NCBI GenBank assembly: GCA_000719105.1
Contig: JODX01000024.1
Span: 25,669-89,668 of the forward strand
From: Streptomyces sclerotialus
Lineage (GTDB): Bacteria > Actinomycetota > Actinomycetes > Streptomycetales > Streptomycetaceae
DNA length: 64,000 bases
Reading direction: 5' to 3'
Program-made: the position numbers and the translations under genes
Part shown: in pieces, positions 1-8,614 of the stretch
Numbering within the stretch: the first letter of the stretch is position 1
How the letters are laid out: every line of letters starts with the position of its first letter
The notes under the pieces: generated by a model
Seen by the model: the letters and a program-made list of their open reading frames with translations, nothing else
Told to the model about the DNA's origin: nothing
Databases searched by the model: none

Positions 1-407
1 TCCCCGGCAGCGCCGAGGCTTTGGTCGAGTACCGCCTGATGGAGGCCGGCCATGACGTCCTGGGCGTCGCCGCGCACGTGCCGCACTACATCGCCCGCTC
101 CCCGTACCCGGACGCGGCCCTGACCGTCCTGGAGGCGATCACCGCCGCGACCGGGCTGGTCCTGCCCGGCGTCGCCCACGCGCTGCGCACCCAGGCGCAC
201 CGCACCCAGACCGAGATCGACCGGCAGATCCAGGAGGGCGACGACGAACTCGTCTCCCTGGTCCAGGGCCTCGAGCACCAGTACGACGCCGCGGCGGGCG
301 CCGAGACGCGCGGCAACATGCTGGCCGAGCCCGTCGACCTGCCCTCCGCGGACGAGATCGGGCGCGAGTTCGAGAAGTTCCTGGCGGAGCGGGAGGGCGA
401 AGGCTGA
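1..407 (+). CDS. PAC2 family protein, C-terminal part (5' end outside window)
   Basis: The frame is open from base 3 to a TGA at 405-407, so this is the last ~134 residues of a gene that starts before the window. The segment [16 protein letters not shown] followed by a helical, acidic tail matches the C-terminal half of actinobacterial PAC2 proteins, relatives of archaeal and eukaryotic proteasome-assembly chaperones; their role in bacteria is not settled. It lies 52 bases upstream of coaE on the same strand. A TTG at base 21 is not a believable start, because coding sequence continues upstream of it. Confidence 0.75.
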   Translation, partial: PGSAEALVEYRLMEAGHDVLGVAAHVPHYIARSPYPDAALTVLEAITAATGLVLPGVAHALRTQAHRTQTEIDRQIQEGDDELVSLVQGLEHQYDAAAGAETRGNMLAEPVDLPSADEIGREFEKFLAEREGEG

Positions 408-459
408 GCGGGGGAGGGCGGCGGCTGGGCACCACCGGCAGGGGCCTAAGCTTCGGCTC

Positions 460-1092
460 ATGCTGAAAGTGGGGTTGACCGGGGGCATCGGGGCCGGCAA
501 GAGCGAGGTGTCGCGGCTGCTCGTCGAGTGCGGCGCCGTACTGATCGACGCCGACCGGATCGCACGCGAGGTCGTCGCGCCCGGCACACCCGGGCTGGCG
601 GCGGTCGTCGACGCCTTCGGCGAGGAGGTCCTCACCCCGGACGGCAGCCTCGACCGGCCCAGGCTGGGCTCCGTCGTCTTCGCCGACCCCGAGAAGCTCG
701 CCGTGCTCAACTCGATCGTGCACCCCCTGGTGGGCGCCCGTTCCCGCGAGCTGGAGAACGCCGCCGCCGAGGACGCCGTCGTGGTCCACGACGTTCCCCT
801 CCTCACCGAGAACGGGCTGGCCCCGCTGTACGACCTCGTCATCGTCGTGGACGCCGCCCCCGCCACCCAGCTCGACCGGCTGGTCCGGCTGCGCGGCATG
901 ACCGAGGAGGACGCCCGCGCGCGGATGGCCGCCCAGGCAACCCGTGAGAAGCGCCGGGAGATCGCGGACATCGTCATCGACAACGATGTACCGCTGGAGG
1001 ACCTTCAGCGGCGGGTGCGGGACGTGTGGGCCGAGCTCGTGCGCAGGGCGCGGCGGACCCAGGAAGCGACCCGGGAACCGCTCCAGGAATAG
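460..1092 (+). CDS. coaE: Dephospho-CoA kinase
   Basis: Phosphorylates the 3'-hydroxyl of dephospho-CoA, the last step of coenzyme A synthesis, in the cytoplasm. The protein is 210 residues, the usual length. The P-loop GGIGAGKS sits at residues ~8-15, followed by [12 protein letters not shown] (substrate-binding Asp) and [10 protein letters not shown], both family landmarks. ATG 460 is preceded by TAAGCT at 447-452 and only 7 bases, with no Shine-Dalgarno, so the message is probably leaderless. The last ~20 residues are charged and likely disordered. It sits between PAC2 and TPR genes on the same strand. Confidence 0.95.
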   Translation: MLKVGLTGGIGAGKSEVSRLLVECGAVLIDADRIAREVVAPGTPGLAAVVDAFGEEVLTPDGSLDRPRLGSVVFADPEKLAVLNSIVHPLVGARSRELENAAAEDAVVVHDVPLLTENGLAPLYDLVIVVDAAPATQLDRLVRLRGMTEEDARARMAAQATREKRREIADIVIDNDVPLEDLQRRVRDVWAELVRRARRTQEATREPLQE

Positions 1093-1144
1093 CGCTCCGC
1101 CACGGCGGCGTTGAACCGTTGCGGCAAGGGGAAGGAATGCAGAC

Positions 1145-1525
1145 GTGCCCGAGAACAGCGGAACCAGTGGACGTACTCCTGAGACGCACGTCATCGACTT
1201 CCGTGCGGCCGAGCAACTGCTCGCGGCGAACGATCCCCGGGGCGCGGTGAAGCTCCTCGACCCCGTCATCGCCGCGCACCCCGAGAACACGGCCGCCCGG
1301 CTGCTGCGCGCCCGCGCCTTCTTCGCGGCCGCGCAACTGCGGCCCGCCGAGCTGGAGTTCACGATCGTCCTGGAGCGCGAGCCGGACAACGCGTTCGCGC
1401 ACTTCGCGCTGGCGCGCACCTACCAGCGGCGGAACCTGCCCGACCAGGCCCAGCGGCACTTTCGTCTCGCGGCCGCGCTCGACCCCAATCCGGAGTACCT
1501 GCACGCGGCACACTTCGACTCGTGA
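1145..1525 (+). CDS. Tetratricopeptide repeat protein
   Basis: A 126-residue protein with two to three TPR-like helical repeats: AEQLLAANDPRGAVKLLDPV, then NTAARLLRARAFFAAAQL and the FAHFALARTYQRRNLPDQAQ segment with its A-x-x-Y/F pattern. TPR proteins are protein-protein adaptors; no partner can be named. The GTG start follows GGAAGGA with about 9 bases of spacing. It lies 52 bases after coaE and 121 bases before the acyltransferase-like gene, so the three may share a transcript. The 13-bp repeat block begins 25 bases after its stop. Confidence 0.8.
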   Translation: MPENSGTSGRTPETHVIDFRAAEQLLAANDPRGAVKLLDPVIAAHPENTAARLLRARAFFAAAQLRPAELEFTIVLEREPDNAFAHFALARTYQRRNLPDQAQRHFRLAAALDPNPEYLHAAHFDS

Positions 1526-1550
1526 CCGCGCGGCGGTGTACGCAGGAGTC

Positions 1551-1628
1551 GAGCCAGGAAGGCGAGCCAGGAAGGCGAGCCAGGAAGGCGAGCCAGGAAG
1601 GCGAGCCAGGAAGGCGAGCGAGGAAGTC
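1551..1628 (+). repeat. 13-bp tandem repeat, five perfect copies plus one degenerate copy
   Basis: The unit gagccaggaaggc occurs head to tail at 1551, 1564, 1577, 1590 and 1603. A sixth copy at 1616-1628 has two mismatches. The block lies between the TPR stop (1525) and the probable GTG start of the next gene (1647). A unit of 13 is not a multiple of three, so a change in copy number would shift any frame reading through it. An open frame from GTG 1536 currently runs through the repeat into the downstream gene. Confidence 0.95.
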
Positions 1629-1646
1629 GAGCAGGGGGAGGCGACC

Positions 1647-2642
1647 GTGCTGATGGACACGCTGCGCGCGGACGGTGAACTGGCCCGGTGGCTGAAGGCG
1701 CGTGGAACCGACGACGCGGATGGCGTCCCGCGCGTGGACGTACGGCTTCCTTCCCCCGACGACCTCCCCGACCTGCTGCTGGACCTGGCGGTGCCGTACG
1801 AGGACGTCAATGAGCTGCTGGCGCTGCGAGCCGTGCTGACCGCCGACGAGGAGGCGCTCCGGCTCCTCGAGCGGTGCGTGGGCGAGCTCGTGCGCGACAT
1901 GGGGGAGCCGGGCGGAGCACCGCGGTTCCCCGAGTTCCCCCCGGAGTCCGGCCCGCTGGGGCGGTACTTCTACGTGTACGTCTTCGCCGCCGCCCTGCCG
2001 TACGTACGCGCCTACCACCGTGAGCACGGTGTCCCGGACGACGTGTCGCGGCGTACGCTCGCGGACGTCGGCCGCGGCCTGTCGCTGCACCGCAGGCGCC
2101 ACGGCACGGGCGGGCTGCAGACGCCGGACTGGTTCGCGCTGCACTTCCACGGCGAGCTGTACCAGCTGGGACGGCTCCAGTTCCAGCGCTCGCGGCTGGC
2201 CGAGTTCAACGCGGCGGGATTCGCGGCGGCCGGTCTGTACATACGGCCCGGGGAGCCGTATCTCGGCCTCCACATCCCCGACTTCCGCGGCCCCCTGTCG
2301 CCGGACGCGTGCGCACGGTCGCTCGCCCTGGCGCGGGACTTCTTCCCCCGCCACTTCCCGGACGAGCGCCACGAGGCGGCCGGCTGCCACTCCTGGCTGC
2401 TGGATCCGCAGCTGCGGCGGTATCTGCCCGGGGACTCCAACATCGTGCGGTTCCAGGACCTGTTCGAGACGACGTACGTCGACACGGTGCCGTCGGACGG
2501 CTCGCCCGTCCGCTTCGTCTTCGGGAACCCGGACCTGCCGGTGGAGACGCTGCCGCGGCGGACGAGTGTCGAGCGGGCGGTCGGGGACCATCTGCGGGCG
2601 GGCGAGCACTGGCACGTCGGGCACGGCTGGTTCACGCTCTGA
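1647..2642 (+). CDS. Acyltransferase domain-containing protein (GNAT-like)
   Basis: 331 residues. It resembles actinobacterial proteins with an all-helical acyltransferase N-terminal domain (here ~30-130) and a GNAT-like C-terminal half (~140-330, with SWLLDPQL and a C-terminal GHGWF motif). Substrate unknown. GTG 1647 is preferred because GGGGGAG lies 6 bases upstream. An in-frame GTG at 1536 would add 37 low-complexity residues encoded by the 13-bp repeat, which is unlikely to be native sequence but cannot be excluded. Family assignment is from memory of the fold pattern and is moderate. Confidence 0.65.
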   Translation: MLMDTLRADGELARWLKARGTDDADGVPRVDVRLPSPDDLPDLLLDLAVPYEDVNELLALRAVLTADEEALRLLERCVGELVRDMGEPGGAPRFPEFPPESGPLGRYFYVYVFAAALPYVRAYHREHGVPDDVSRRTLADVGRGLSLHRRRHGTGGLQTPDWFALHFHGELYQLGRLQFQRSRLAEFNAAGFAAAGLYIRPGEPYLGLHIPDFRGPLSPDACARSLALARDFFPRHFPDERHEAAGCHSWLLDPQLRRYLPGDSNIVRFQDLFETTYVDTVPSDGSPVRFVFGNPDLPVETLPRRTSVERAVGDHLRAGEHWHVGHGWFTL

Positions 2643-2669
2643 ACCGGCCGTGCTCCGAGCCGTTGGCCT

Positions 2670-2723
2670 CCGGGGCTGTCGGGGCTCTCGGGGCTCTCGG
2701 GGCTCCCGGGGCTTTCAGGGCCT
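2670..2723. repeat. 9-bp tandem repeat (tcggggctc-like), six copies
   Basis: Units begin at 2670, 2679, 2688, 2697, 2706 and 2715. Three are identical (tcggggctc) and the others differ by one to three bases. The block fills the gap between two convergent genes and overlaps the stop codon and last bases of the S4-domain gene (minus strand, ends at 2715). There is no hairpin strong enough to call a terminator. Confidence 0.85.
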
Positions 2724-3233
2724 GTCGCGTCCGTGGCTGTCGCCCGGTCCGCCGAGATCGCGCAGGCGCTCCAGCTCGCGGCGGTCGCGCTTGGTGGGGC
2801 GGCCCGCGCCGCGGTCGCGGACGCCCGCGGGAGCGACGGTCTCGCGGGGCGGGGGCGGCGGGCTGTTGTCGACGTAGCACTGCACCGCGACCGGGGCGCC
2901 GACCCGCTTGCGGATCAGCCGCTTGACGACGACGATCCGCTCACGGCCGGCGTGGCGCAGCCGTACCTCGTCGCCGACGCGGACCGCGTAGGCGGGCTTG
3001 ACGCGTTCGCCGTTGACGCGGACGTGGCCGCCCCGGCAGGCGGTCGCGCCCAGCGAACGGGTCTTGACGAGGCGGACGGCCCAGATCCAGCTGTCGATGC
3101 GCACGGTCTCGCCGTTCGCCGGGCGGGCGGCTTCGGCGGCGGCCACGGCGTCGACGGAGGCCCTGTCGTCCTGGTTGCCCGTCTCGCCGACCGGTCCGGC
3201 AGCGGCCCGCACGTCCGCACCCTCTGTAGCCAT
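2715..3233 (-). CDS. S4-domain RNA-binding protein, Hsp15-like
   Basis: 172 residues. The S4 RNA-binding domain spans ~44-92 ([16 protein letters not shown], then [20 protein letters not shown]), the pattern of Hsp15, which recovers stalled 50S subunits carrying peptidyl-tRNA. Compared with Hsp15 it has a ~40-residue acidic N-terminal extension and a basic, proline-containing tail. The ATG is preceded at exactly 7 bases by TAGGGT (3241-3246, minus strand) with no Shine-Dalgarno, suggesting a leaderless message. It is divergent from the uracil-DNA glycosylase gene across 55 bases. Confidence 0.82.
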   Translation of the reverse strand: MATEGADVRAAAGPVGETGNQDDRASVDAVAAAEAARPANGETVRIDSWIWAVRLVKTRSLGATACRGGHVRVNGERVKPAYAVRVGDEVRLRHAGRERIVVVKRLIRKRVGAPVAVQCYVDNSPPPPPRETVAPAGVRDRGAGRPTKRDRRELERLRDLGGPGDSHGRDRP

Positions 3234-3288
3234 GCCCTCGACCCTAGCCCGTCGACGGGTGAGGTCCGAAACCTTTTACCGTGGAGAC

Positions 3289-4005
3289 ATGGACAGCAGC
3301 CTCGCCGAGCTCGACGCGCGGATCACCGGGTGCCGTGCGTGCCCGCGGCTCGTCGACTGGCGCGAGGAGGTGGCCCGTACGAAGCGCGCCGCCTTCGCGG
3401 ACTGGACCTACTGGGGGCGGCCGGTGCCGGGCTTCGGCCCCGCCGACGCGTCCCTGCTGATCCTGGGCCTGGCACCGGCCGCGCACGGAGGGAACCGGAC
3501 CGGGCGGATGTTCACCGGGGACCGCTCCGGGGACGTGCTGTACGCGGCGCTGTACGACGTGGGGCTGGCGTCGCGCCGTACCGTGGTGAGCGCCGACGAC
3601 GGGCTGGAGCTGTACGGCGTCCGGATCACCTCGCCCGTGCACTGCGCACCGCCCGCCAACAAGCCGACGCCCGAGGAACGGGACACGTGCCGGTCCTGGC
3701 TGGTCACGGAGCTGGAACTGCTGCGGCCCACGGTACGGGCCGTCGTCGTGCTCGGCGCCTTCGGCTGGCAGGCAGCGCTGCCCGCACTGGCCGGGGCGGG
3801 CTGGGGGGTGCCCCGGCCGCGGCCCGCCTTCGCACACGGCGCGCACGTCACGCTGGCCGGGGAGCCGCGCCCGCTGGACCTCTTCGGCTGCTTCCACGTC
3901 AGCCAGCGCAACACCTTCACCGGGCGGCTCACTCCCGCGATGCTGCGGGAGGTGCTGCGCACGGCGGCGGGGGCGGCGGGGCTGCCGGCCGGGCCGGAGC
4001 CGTAG
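3289..4005 (+). CDS. Uracil-DNA glycosylase, family 5 (UdgB type)
   Basis: Removes uracil, and in this family often hypoxanthine or xanthine, from DNA for base-excision repair. 238 residues. The diagnostic motif [19 protein letters not shown] is present, with Ala-Ala where families 1 and 4 have a catalytic polar residue, and the C-terminal HVSQRNT loop is present. Cysteines near the N-terminus (CRACPRL) and in [12 protein letters not shown] probably ligate the Fe-S cluster. The start was set at ATG 3289; an ORF extends upstream but without family similarity. A weak TTACCG ends 7 bases before the ATG. Confidence 0.9.
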   Translation: MDSSLAELDARITGCRACPRLVDWREEVARTKRAAFADWTYWGRPVPGFGPADASLLILGLAPAAHGGNRTGRMFTGDRSGDVLYAALYDVGLASRRTVVSADDGLELYGVRITSPVHCAPPANKPTPEERDTCRSWLVTELELLRPTVRAVVVLGAFGWQAALPALAGAGWGVPRPRPAFAHGAHVTLAGEPRPLDLFGCFHVSQRNTFTGRLTPAMLREVLRTAAGAAGLPAGPEP

Positions 4006-4030
4006 CCGGGCCGGAGCGGGCGAGGCGGGA

Positions 4031-4055
4031 CGGGGCGGGGCGGGGCGGGGACGGG
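4031..4055 (+). other. G-quadruplex-type run: four GGGG tracts separated by single C
   Basis: GGGG tracts at 4032, 4037, 4042 and 4047, each separated by one C, with another GGG shortly after. It lies between the uracil-DNA glycosylase stop and the leaderless start of the iminopeptidase gene (ATG 4101), on the non-template strand. Single-base loops favour a parallel quadruplex. Confidence 0.8.
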
Positions 4056-4100
4056 AAAACGGGCTGCGGGCGGTACCGGGCGCCGGTTAGCGTCGCGCGC

Positions 4101-5075
4101 ATGGGCCTGTATCCGGAGATCGAACCGTACGACCAGGGCATGCTCGACGTGGGCGACGGCAACCACGTGTACTGGGAGGTCTGCGGGAACCCGCGCGGCA
4201 AGCCCGCCGTGGTGCTGCACGGCGGCCCCGGCTCGGGCTGCAACGCCGACTCGCCCCGCTACTTCGACCCCGACGCGTACCGCATCGTCCTCCTCGACCA
4301 GCGTGGCTGCGGCCGCTCCACCCCGCACGCGAGCGCGTACGACACCGACATGAGCGTCAACACGACGGCGCACCTCATCGCCGACCTGGAGCGGCTGCGG
4401 CGGCACCTGGGCATCGAGCGGTGGCTCGTGTGGGGTGTGTCGTGGGGCTCGGTGCTCGGGCTGCGGTACGCGCAGACGCATCCGGGTGCCGTGTCCGAGC
4501 TGGTACTGACCGCGGTCGCCACCGGGGCCGACCGCGAGGTGGCGCTGATGACGCGGGGGCTCGGGCAGTTCTTCCCCGAGGCCTTCGCACGGTTCGTCGC
4601 GGAGCTGCCCGAGGAGGACCGGAAGGACCCCGCGGGGAACCTGGCGGCGGCGTACAACCGGCTCGTCGAGTCGCCCGATCCCGAGGTGCGCGCCCGGGCG
4701 GCGCGGGCCTGGACCGACTGGGAGACCGCCGTCGCGGCCCTCCCGCCGCGTTCCGTCCCGCGATACGAGGACCCGGTCTTCCGCATGGGATTCGCCCGCA
4801 CGGTCACGCACTACTGGGGCAACGGCCACTTCCTGGGCGAGGGCGACGAGGAGGGCGTGGTCCTGCGCGACGCCCCCCGCCTCGAGAACATCCCCGGCAC
4901 CCTCGTCCAGGGCAGCCTCGATCCCGGCAACCTCCTGGGCACCGTTTGGCTGCTCCAGCGGGCCTGGCCGGGCTGTGAGCTGGTGCTCGTCGACGAGGTA
5001 GGGCACAACGCGGGGGCGCCGGGGATGGTGGACGCGCTGGTGGCGGCTACGGACAGGTACGCGGCGCGGCGCTGA
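4101..5075 (+). CDS. pip: Proline iminopeptidase (S33 family)
   Basis: Alpha/beta-hydrolase that releases N-terminal proline from peptides. 324 residues. The oxyanion-hole motif HGGPGSG (~45-51), LLDQRGCGRS and the nucleophile elbow GVSWGS are all present; the catalytic Asp is in QGSLDPG and the His in EVGHNAG. The usual elbow is GGSWGS; the second glycine is Val here. The ATG at 4101 is preceded by TAGCGT with 7 bases between, so the transcript is likely leaderless. Convergent with the RidA gene. Confidence 0.93.
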   Translation: MGLYPEIEPYDQGMLDVGDGNHVYWEVCGNPRGKPAVVLHGGPGSGCNADSPRYFDPDAYRIVLLDQRGCGRSTPHASAYDTDMSVNTTAHLIADLERLRRHLGIERWLVWGVSWGSVLGLRYAQTHPGAVSELVLTAVATGADREVALMTRGLGQFFPEAFARFVAELPEEDRKDPAGNLAAAYNRLVESPDPEVRARAARAWTDWETAVAALPPRSVPRYEDPVFRMGFARTVTHYWGNGHFLGEGDEEGVVLRDAPRLENIPGTLVQGSLDPGNLLGTVWLLQRAWPGCELVLVDEVGHNAGAPGMVDALVAATDRYAARR

Positions 5076-5109
5076 GCCGAGCCGGCCGCCTTCGTCCGCG
5101 ACGTCGCGC

Positions 5110-5511
5110 CTACTCCGGGACCATCGCGGTCGCCGTGATCTCCACGAGCTGGCCGGTGTAGCCGAGGCAGGCCACACCGAGGAGGGTGGAGGAGTGCGGG
5201 CCGATGCTGAGCCCGCCGGCCTCGACGACCTCCCAGACCCGGGAGAGGACCGCGGGGTCATCGGACACGACGTACACATCGGTCGACACGACGTGCTGGA
5301 AGTCACTGCCGGCCGCGCGCAGTTGTTCCCCGAGGTTCGCGAGTACTTGCTCGGCCTGCCGTACGGGGTCGCCCTCGCCGACCAGCTTCCCGTCGGCGTC
5401 GAGGGGGACGGCGCCGGCCAGGAAGGCCAGCTTGGTGCCTGCCTCGACGACGGAGGCGTGGGAGTAGACGGGGGGCGGGAAGAGGCCGGGGACGGTGACG
5501 CGTCGGATCAT
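5110..5511 (-). CDS. RidA family protein (YjgF/YER057c/UK114)
   Basis: 133 residues. RidA-type enzymes hydrolyse reactive enamine/imine intermediates released by PLP enzymes. The core shows AGAVPLDADGKLVGEGDPV, then ANLGEQLRAAGSDFQHVV and a C-terminal LVEITATAMV strand. The canonical arginine that binds the carboxylate (in a C-x-R motif) is not obvious: the equivalent reads GVACLGYTGQ. This may therefore be a non-deaminating subgroup. ATG 5511 was chosen because AGGAGAG precedes it; the upstream in-frame extension lacks similarity. Confidence 0.85.
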   Translation of the reverse strand: MIRRVTVPGLFPPPVYSHASVVEAGTKLAFLAGAVPLDADGKLVGEGDPVRQAEQVLANLGEQLRAAGSDFQHVVSTDVYVVSDDPAVLSRVWEVVEAGGLSIGPHSSTLLGVACLGYTGQLVEITATAMVPE

Positions 5512-5589
5512 GGGTGCTCTCCGAGGGAGGAGACGGGACAAGGAGACCTGCCGATCTTCCGCTCTCGTCGGCAGGGACGCAGCCGAATT

Positions 5590-6287
5590 ACCGACCGTGC
5601 GGGCCACCCGTCGGTCCATGCCGCCAGGTGCCCGATCCAGGGGCGTGCTTCACGCAAGGGCGCAGGGAGCGTCGTCCGCTCGGGGAGCGGCAGTACGTCC
5701 TGCTCCGGGAAGTACTGGGCCCGCCACGCGTACGTCTGCCCGTTGTGCGTGCAGAACTCCACCGTGAGTACTCCGGACCGCGTGGCCGCAGTGGTCCCGC
5801 GTCGGTGCCTGCGACCTCGGACAGAGCCCACGGCGCAAGGAACCGGGCCATGGCCGTGAGCCGCTGGATGCCGTCGATGATCGCCCACTCGCTGTCCTCC
5901 GTCTCGGCCGCGTGGAAGGAGGGGACGGGAATGCGCAGCAGCAGTGACTCGATCAGTCGGATCTGCTCCTCGCCGGACCAGATGCCGGCATGCCGCCGGA
6001 AGTCCGGGGCCAGGTCGATCATGCCGTTGCCGAGCCGGGGCATCAGCAGGTTGATCGTGGGACTGCTCCGTGGCCGTGTTATAGGCAGTGATCGGAAGCG
6101 CCGCGCGGCTCTCCGCGGTCTCCCGGTAACCATCCCGCGCCTCTTCCGTGTCCTCGCCGTTGTCCACCTCGTAGTTCTTGGCGGTGTCGTCGATCTGCTG
6201 ACCAACGAAAGTTTCCAAAGCTCCGCCTACGGTCTCCGCCGCCAGGGGCACCGCGACCGCCGCGTCATATTGGCAGGAGCACCTCAA
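5590..6287 (-). pseudogene. Decayed DUF262-like (ParB/GmrSD N-terminal type) gene
   Basis: On the minus strand one frame gives an N-terminal acidic segment (ending around ITAYNTATEQS). About bases 6057-6066 the similarity jumps to another frame: NLLMPRLGNGMIDLAPDFRR, then WSGEEQIRLIESLLLRIPVP and WAIIDGIQRLTAMARFLA. That second block is the DUF262 core (the xDG-x-QRL motif). After it the frame loses similarity; a third piece (TVEFCTHNGQTYAWRAQYFP) returns in the first frame. At least one frameshift, probably two, and no DUF1524 nuclease half. DUF262 proteins are typically DNA-modification-dependent restriction or phage-defence components. Confidence 0.65.
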
Positions 6288-6401
6288 GCTGACTGTGGTG
6301 GTCGAACGTTAGTACGGGAGGTGATCGCCAACGGTGAGGGAATGGGCAATTGCCGCTGGTGAGGCGGGAGATCGGACGGTCGCGCATGTGGTGGGCGGGG
6401 C

Positions 6402-6880
6402 TCAGCGGTGGCGGGCGGGGCCCGTCGGGCGGAGGCCGCCCGAGCCGCCCGGGCCGCCCGAGCCGGAGTCACACCGGGGCCCGGGGCCCGGGATCTGCCA
6501 GGGGGCCGAGTGGGTCGTCGTGACGTGCCGCGGTGTGTCCTGCTCGGCGGGCTCGTGCTCGTCCTCGATGTGCTCGGCGTGACGTTCCCGCTGCCAGCCG
6601 TCGAAACGCTCGGCGGCCTGGCGGGCCTCGGCGGCGCTACGCCCCTCTCCGGCGCGGCGGACCTCGGCGGCACCGGAGAACAGGGCGGCCGTGTGCTCGG
6701 GGTCGGTGAACGCCTCCCGCACCGTGAGGTCGCCGCGCAGCACGCCGGTGGCCGTCTCCCGCAGCTTCGGGTCGGGCCCGGTGCTCAGGCTGCGCAGCGT
6801 GCGGTGCGGGCTGCGGGCCCGGCCTCGTCCTTCGCCACGTCCAGCAGGGTCCCCGGGTCCACCGCGCGTCCGTCCGGCAC
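6402..6880 (-). pseudogene. Frameshifted gene of unknown function
   Basis: A Shine-Dalgarno-like AAGGAGGGG precedes a GTG near 6880 that opens VPDGRAVDPGTLLDVAKDEA. Near 6793 the coding pattern moves to another frame (LRSLSTGPDPKLRETATG), which continues from GTG 6743 as LRGDLTVREAFTDPEHTAAL, then a charged Ala/Glu-rich helix and a Gly/Pro tail to 6402. Either a single frameshift separates two halves of one gene, or only the 113-residue downstream piece (6402-6743) is expressed. Family not recognised. It lies beside the broken DUF262 gene in a patch of gene decay. Confidence 0.45.
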
Positions 6881-6955
6881 GCGGATCTCCCCCTTCCCCT
6901 CCTTCGCGTCAGTCGCTTCATTGTCCAACAGCCCTGCGATGAAGGTGAGTCGGGA

Positions 6956-7594
6956 ATGTACGTGGCCTGCAGCCGGCGCCTGGCACAGGGCGGGGCGTAC
7001 GGGCCGGTCCGCGTCGATAGGGTGTTCGGTCACCGGCCACTGGTACGGAAGGGGAGCATCCTGTACACCGCACTCGCTCGACTCGTCCGGTTGATCCCGC
7101 CGCCGGCTGAGTTCCGGGAGAAGGACTGGACCTCGGTCGAGCGGGCGCTCGGCGTGGAGCTCCCGCCGGACTACAAGGAACTCATCCGCACATACGGTGG
7201 CGGCGACTGGGACGACTACCTCTATGTCCTGGAACCTGGATGCCCCAACGACAACTACGACCTCATCGAGTGGGAGGGCCGGCAGACCGAAGCGCTCGAC
7301 GGGCTCTGGGAGTTCGAGAGGAAACCGGCTGAGCTGGAGGAGGAAGGCACCCGGGTGATTCCTTGGGCGGGCACGGACAACGGCGAGTGTCTGTACTGGC
7401 TCGTTCGACCGGATCAAGACCCGGCCGAGTGGACGGTCATGATCAATGAAGCGCGCGGTGATCACTGGGAGCACTACGCCACTACCTGTACGCAGTTCCT
7501 GGCGGATGCCCTCGACGGCACGTTGACGTCCGACATCCTTTCTTCGTGCTTCCCGTTGAGCACCCACCGGTTCTATCGGCTCCAGCCGGTGTGA
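6956..7594 (+). CDS. SMI1/KNR4 family protein (possible immunity protein)
   Basis: The SMI1/KNR4 fold starts near residue 50: WTSVERALGVELPPDYKELI, then YGGGDWDDYLYVLEP and a WAGTDNGECLYWLV strand pair. Many bacterial members neutralise polymorphic toxins, but no toxin gene is visible here. The start is uncertain. ATG 6956 has AAGGTGAG upstream, but the first ~35 residues look non-native. GTG 7022 is in frame. A CTG at 7061 sits 4 bases after a strong GGAAGGGGAG and lies just before where similarity begins. Lower GC and two broken neighbours suggest acquired DNA. Confidence 0.75.
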   Translation: MYVACSRRLAQGGAYGPVRVDRVFGHRPLVRKGSILYTALARLVRLIPPPAEFREKDWTSVERALGVELPPDYKELIRTYGGGDWDDYLYVLEPGCPNDNYDLIEWEGRQTEALDGLWEFERKPAELEEEGTRVIPWAGTDNGECLYWLVRPDQDPAEWTVMINEARGDHWEHYATTCTQFLADALDGTLTSDILSSCFPLSTHRFYRLQPV

Positions 7595-7639
7595 TACGCC
7601 CGACGCATGCCGGCCAGGGGCATTCGGACCTTCTGGCCG

Positions 7640-8614
7640 TCAGTGCCGGCCGAACTGGACTCCGGTCCGCTGGACGGCGTCCGGGCGTACGGAGATGCCC
7701 TCGACGGTGAGCTGCTCGCCGTAGATGTCGGTGAGCCTGATGGGGCCGCCGCAGCCGGTGCCGTCGGGGGAGAGGAAGTAGTTGTACTCGGTACGGGTGA
7801 GCTGCCGCCAGCCGCTGCCGGTGCCGACCTCCAGGCGGGCCAGCGGGTTGCGGTGGCCGATCGCCTGGATGCCGCACCAGTACTGGGTGGATCCGGTCTT
7901 GTAGCGGATGGAGATCGTGTCGGAGGTGCCGGGGCTCAGCAGGCTCCAGCTGATCTTTATCTCGCCGGCGGAGAGGGCGGCGAGCTCGGCGAAGGCCTGC
8001 TTGCTGAGGTCGAGTTGGCCGGGTGCGCAGGGCGCCGGGCACTCGTTGGTGATCCGGACCGTGACGGAGGCGCCGTTCGCGGCACGGACGAGGATGTACG
8101 CCCCGCAGGCCTTGGACGTCTCGTAGTCGGTGGTGTTCATCGCCGCGATCATGAGGTCCGGGCTCGGACCGAACGAGCAGGCGCCGTCGCCGTCCGCGGC
8201 GTCGTAGTGGGTGGCGACTCCGTCGTAGGTGGTGCCGGGTTCGATCCGGCCGGCCAGTGATGCGGAAGTGGGCGCCGCCGCCCGGCGGTCGGGCGCGGGA
8301 GCGCTCGTGGCCGACGGCTGTGTCGAGGGAGTGGGGGCGGCCGGTTTCCCGTCCGGGGATTCCGTGGGGGAGGCGGACATGGATTTCGTCGGTTCCCGTT
8401 CCGGCTTCGACTCCGTCGGTGAGGAGCTCGCCCGGGTGTCGGCCACGGACGTGTCCCTGGCCTGCACGGTGTCGGCCTCCTCGGCGGGACGGAGGGCCAC
8501 GACCAGCGAGACGACGAGCACCGCGGCCGCCACGACGACCGCGGAGACGAGGGCGGCAGGTCGTCGCGTGCGGGGCGGCCGGCGGTGACTGTGCGGGTGG
8601 GAAGGGGGCGCCAC
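7640..8614 (-). CDS. Secreted expansin-like protein (EXLX1 type)
   Basis: 324 residues. An N-terminal membrane segment (~20-43, signal anchor or uncleaved signal) is followed by a Ser/Thr/Pro-rich linker to ~110. Then comes an RlpA-like double-psi beta-barrel (GVATHYDAADGDGACSFGPS with its conserved Asp, TNECPAPCAPGQLDLSKQAF) and a C-terminal beta-sandwich corresponding to the CBM63 domain (SGWRQLTRTEYNYFL). Bacterial expansins loosen cellulose or other wall networks without hydrolysis and are linked to plant colonisation. GTG 8614 has AAGGA 8 bases upstream. Confidence 0.85.
   Translation of the reverse strand: MAPPSHPHSHRRPPRTRRPAALVSAVVVAAAVLVVSLVVALRPAEEADTVQARDTSVADTRASSSPTESKPEREPTKSMSASPTESPDGKPAAPTPSTQPSATSAPAPDRRAAAPTSASLAGRIEPGTTYDGVATHYDAADGDGACSFGPSPDLMIAAMNTTDYETSKACGAYILVRAANGASVTVRITNECPAPCAPGQLDLSKQAFAELAALSAGEIKISWSLLSPGTSDTISIRYKTGSTQYWCGIQAIGHRNPLARLEVGTGSGWRQLTRTEYNYFLSPDGTGCGGPIRLTDIYGEQLTVEGISVRPDAVQRTGVQFGRH

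Noticed and set aside
1551..1628. CRISPR array
   Set aside because: The repeats are contiguous 13-bp units with no spacers, and there are no cas genes.
5512..6955. Insertion sequence as the cause of gene decay
   Set aside because: No transposase remnant, terminal inverted repeats or target duplication visible; damage looks like small frameshifts.
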